From: Streptomyces sp. NBC_00568
Lineage (GTDB): Bacteria > Actinomycetota > Actinomycetes > Streptomycetales > Streptomycetaceae
Assembly: GCF_026341855.1 (NCBI RefSeq)
Contig: NZ_JAPENW010000001.1
Coordinates: 1,674,001 to 1,738,000 of the forward strand
Direction: 5' to 3'
DNA: 64,000 nt
The notes under the pieces are model-generated. The model was not told where the DNA came from. It did no database searches and saw only the letters and a program-made list of their open reading frames with translations. The translations under genes and the position numbers were made by a program. Of this stretch, positions 62,192 to 64,000 are shown piece by piece. The number at the start of each line of letters is the position of its first letter. Position 1 is the stretch's first letter.

Positions 62192-62302
62192 TGGAATCGC
62201 CTCCTCTCGGCGTCTTGGGGGACCGGTGCGAGCCGGTCCGACGGTTATTAAGTACAGCACGGAACCAGGGCCTTGGAGAAGGCCGCTGCTGCCGTGGTTA
62301 AG

Positions 62303-62343
62303 AACCTATGGGGATTGCTGGGGCATGCGCAAACTATTTTTTC
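62303..62343 (-). promoter_or_regulatory. wblC promoter with AT-rich WblC-type element
   Basis: Reading the minus strand: an A-run (AAAAAATAG, about 62342-62333), then -35 TTGCGC (62332-62327), an 18-base spacer and -10 TAGGTT (62308-62303). An AT-rich block just upstream of the -35 is the hallmark of WhiB7/WblC-activated promoters, so autoactivation is likely. Confidence 0.7.
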
Positions 62344-62355
62344 GACGAGTTTGAA

Positions 62356-64000
62356 TCAATCGCCCTCGCCGTCTCCCTCGACCTCGCCACCTGCGCAGAT
62401 GGCCAGAACATCGGCTCCGAAGCGGTTGAGTTTGCGCACGCCGACCCCGGGGATCCGTGCGAGCTCGCCCTCGTCGTCCGGCGCGGTCTCCGCGATCGCC
62501 ATCAGCGTCTTGTCGGTGAAGACGCAGAACGCGGGCTGCCCGCTGCGCCGCGCCTGCACCGCGCGCCACTCGCGCAACCGCTCGTAGAGACCCTCGTCCA
62601 TGTCGGAGGGGCAGCCCTCGCAGCGCATCAGCTTCATCTCACCCGCGTCGGTGAGCGTTCGGCCGCAGACCCGGCAGCGCGCCGGGGTCCGGCTGGTGCG
62701 CCGGACGGCGGTGACGCCGCTGCTTCCGGCGCCGCGCTCGATGCCTCCCGAGGCGCCGCCACCGCCGCGGCCCGCCGTGGCGACGGAGCCGGGACGCAGA
62801 CCGTCCAGGAACCGGCTGGGGCGTCGGCCCGCGCGTCCGCCGGGCGAGCGGGACAGGGCCCAGGAGACGAAGAGGTGCTCTCTGGCGCGGGTGACACCGA
62901 CGTAGAGGAGACGGCGTTCCTCCTCGATCTGCTCGTCGGTCTTTGCGTAGGTGATCGGCATCATGCCCTCGGCCACACCGACCAGGAAGACGACGTCCCA
63001 CTCCAGGCCCTTGGCGGAGTGCAGGGAGGCGAGGGTGACACCCTGCACCGTCGGCGCGTGCTGGGCGCTCGCGCGTTCGTCGAGCTCGGCGATCAGGTCA
63101 CCGAGCGTCGCGCCGGGCTTGGCGGTCGCGAAGTCCTGCGCGAGGTTCACCAGGGCGGCCAGCGATTCCCAGCGCTCTCTGACCGCGCCGGAGCCGGCCG
63201 GGGGCTTGCTGGTCCAGCCTTCGCCCGAGAGCACCGCTCGGACCTGCGAGGGCAGGTCGACGACATCGTCGAGCAGCGAGTCGTTGCCGCCGAAGCGGGC
63301 CGCGGCACGCAGGGCCGCGCCCGCCTTGCGCACCTCGGGACGGTCGAAGAACCGCTCGGCGCCGCGGAGCTGGTAGGGCACACCGGCGTCGGCGAGGGCC
63401 TGCTCGTAGATCTCGGACTGGGAGTTCGTGCGGAACAGGATCGCGATCTCACCGGCGGGGACGCCCGAGGCGACGAGGTCACGGATGCGGCGGGCGGCGC
63501 CCTCGGCCTCGGCGGGCTCGTCCGTGTACTCGGCGTAGACGGGCTCGGCGCCCGAGGGACGCTGGGAGATCAGTTCCAGGCGGTGGTCGGCGGCGCGTCC
63601 GCGGGCCTGGGAGAGCAGCCCGTTGGCGAGGTGGACGACCTGGGGCGAGGAGCGGTAGTCGCGGACGAGCTTGACGACGGTGGCTCCGGGATGGCGGGTG
63701 CGGAAGTCGAGAAGGTGGTCCGGAGTTGCACCGGTGAACGAGTAGATCGTCTGGCTGGCGTCACCGACCACGCAGAGGCTGTCCCGCTCGCCGAGCCACA
63801 GCTCCAGGAGCCGTTGCTGCAGCGGGCTGACGTCCTGGTACTCGTCGACCACGAAGTGCTGGTACTGGGAGCGGACCTGCTCGGCGATGTCGTGGCGGTC
63901 CTGCAGGACGGCGACCGTCAGCAGCAGGACGTCCTCGAAGTCGATGACCCCGCGGTCGCGCTTGAGGTCCTCGTAGGCCGAGTAGATCTGGGCGATCTCG
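62356..64000 (-). CDS. uvrD2: ATP-dependent DNA helicase UvrD2 (5' end beyond window)
   Basis: The C-terminal ~548 residues of a superfamily 1 helicase; the frame stays open to the window end, so the start is missing. Motif II is VDEYQDVSPLQQRLLELW, III VVGDASQTIYSFTGA, IV KLVRDYRSSPQVV, V TLASLHSAKGLEWDVVF and VI RRLLYVGVTRAREHL. After the motor come a four-Cys motif (CRVCGR and, 21 residues on, CEGC) and a C-terminal HRDC domain (QPAFCVFTDKTLMAIAE, ARIPGVGVRKLNRFGADVL). This C-terminal layout is that of mycobacterial UvrD2. It unwinds DNA 3'-5' in repair. It lies directly upstream of the wblC promoter on the same strand. Confidence 0.95.
   Translation of the reverse strand, partial: EIAQIYSAYEDLKRDRGVIDFEDVLLLTVAVLQDRHDIAEQVRSQYQHFVVDEYQDVSPLQQRLLELWLGERDSLCVVGDASQTIYSFTGATPDHLLDFRTRHPGATVVKLVRDYRSSPQVVHLANGLLSQARGRAADHRLELISQRPSGAEPVYAEYTDEPAEAEGAARRIRDLVASGVPAGEIAILFRTNSQSEIYEQALADAGVPYQLRGAERFFDRPEVRKAGAALRAAARFGGNDSLLDDVVDLPSQVRAVLSGEGWTSKPPAGSGAVRERWESLAALVNLAQDFATAKPGATLGDLIAELDERASAQHAPTVQGVTLASLHSAKGLEWDVVFLVGVAEGMMPITYAKTDEQIEEERRLLYVGVTRAREHLFVSWALSRSPGGRAGRRPSRFLDGLRPGSVATAGRGGGGASGGIERGAGSSGVTAVRRTSRTPARCRVCGRTLTDAGEMKLMRCEGCPSDMDEGLYERLREWRAVQARRSGQPAFCVFTDKTLMAIAETAPDDEGELARIPGVGVRKLNRFGADVLAICAGGEVEGDGEGD

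Noticed and set aside
63852..64000. Start of the helicase at 63852
   Set aside because: The reading frame continues open to the window end and motif II begins right at this point, so the true start is outside.

Overview
The window is a piece of a Streptomyces chromosome. It is very GC-rich, codons end mostly in G or C, GTG starts are common, and gene content and order match the conserved core around the S. coelicolor genes sigH, wblE, dasABC/dasR, nrdAB, the albaflavenone genes, sigR/rsrA, aroA and wblC. These names come from recalled protein sequences and neighbourhoods; no search was run.

Layout. 0-5 kb: 3' end of a SigB-type sigma factor (sigH), a small membrane protein, a diacylglycerol-kinase-type lipid kinase, the WhiB protein WblE and a PdtaS-type histidine kinase. 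5-12.4 kb: the aminosugar block, with nagB, a GH3 beta-N-acetylglucosaminidase, the chitobiose ABC transporter dasABC and its GntR-type regulator dasR. Five DasR-box-like sites sit in front of nagB, dasA and dasR, so uptake, hydrolysis and deamination of (GlcNAc)n form one regulon; the transporter ATPase is not encoded here. 12.5-14.5 kb: a small membrane subunit and a sodium:solute symporter. 14.6-20.2 kb: a cobalamin riboswitch in front of class Ia ribonucleotide reductase nrdAB, then a lipoprotein, a small membrane protein and an AraC-type regulator. 20.2-22.7 kb: the two-gene albaflavenone operon (epi-isozizaene synthase and CYP170A).

23-31 kb: peptide deformylase, a TPR protein, an overlapping pair of HD-GYP membrane proteins (one with a decayed domain), the redox switch sigR-rsrA with a textbook autoregulatory promoter and a second upstream start, an alpha/beta hydrolase, a SRAP protein and an M50 peptidase. 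31-36 kb: aroA, rsgA, an SMR transporter, a TetR regulator and hisN. 36.2-38.3 kb is the only visibly foreign stretch: an AT-richer orphan membrane-anchored gene, about 0.8 kb without genes, and a secreted-type orphan.

38.6-47 kb: a CBS protein, catalase and a divergent Fur-family regulator sharing a palindromic operator, a 19-copy 7-bp tandem repeat, two identical initiator tRNA genes around a Sel1-repeat protein, and a UPF0182 membrane protein. 47-54 kb: a PPA1309-like protein, a PDZ/Lon-type protease, moaE, an SDR-type protein, a DUF2342 metalloprotease-like protein and a Nudix hydrolase. 54-61 kb: three AIM24-domain proteins (one fused to TerD), a YgjP-type metallopeptidase, a RiPP-style E1/ThiF-like protein and an ABC1 kinase. 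61-64 kb: a zinc-ribbon protein, a small basic protein coupled to the antibiotic-response regulator wblC, an elaborate wblC leader (a 108-codon ORF with a good ribosome site ending just before an intrinsic terminator), and the 3' part of helicase uvrD2, cut by the window end.
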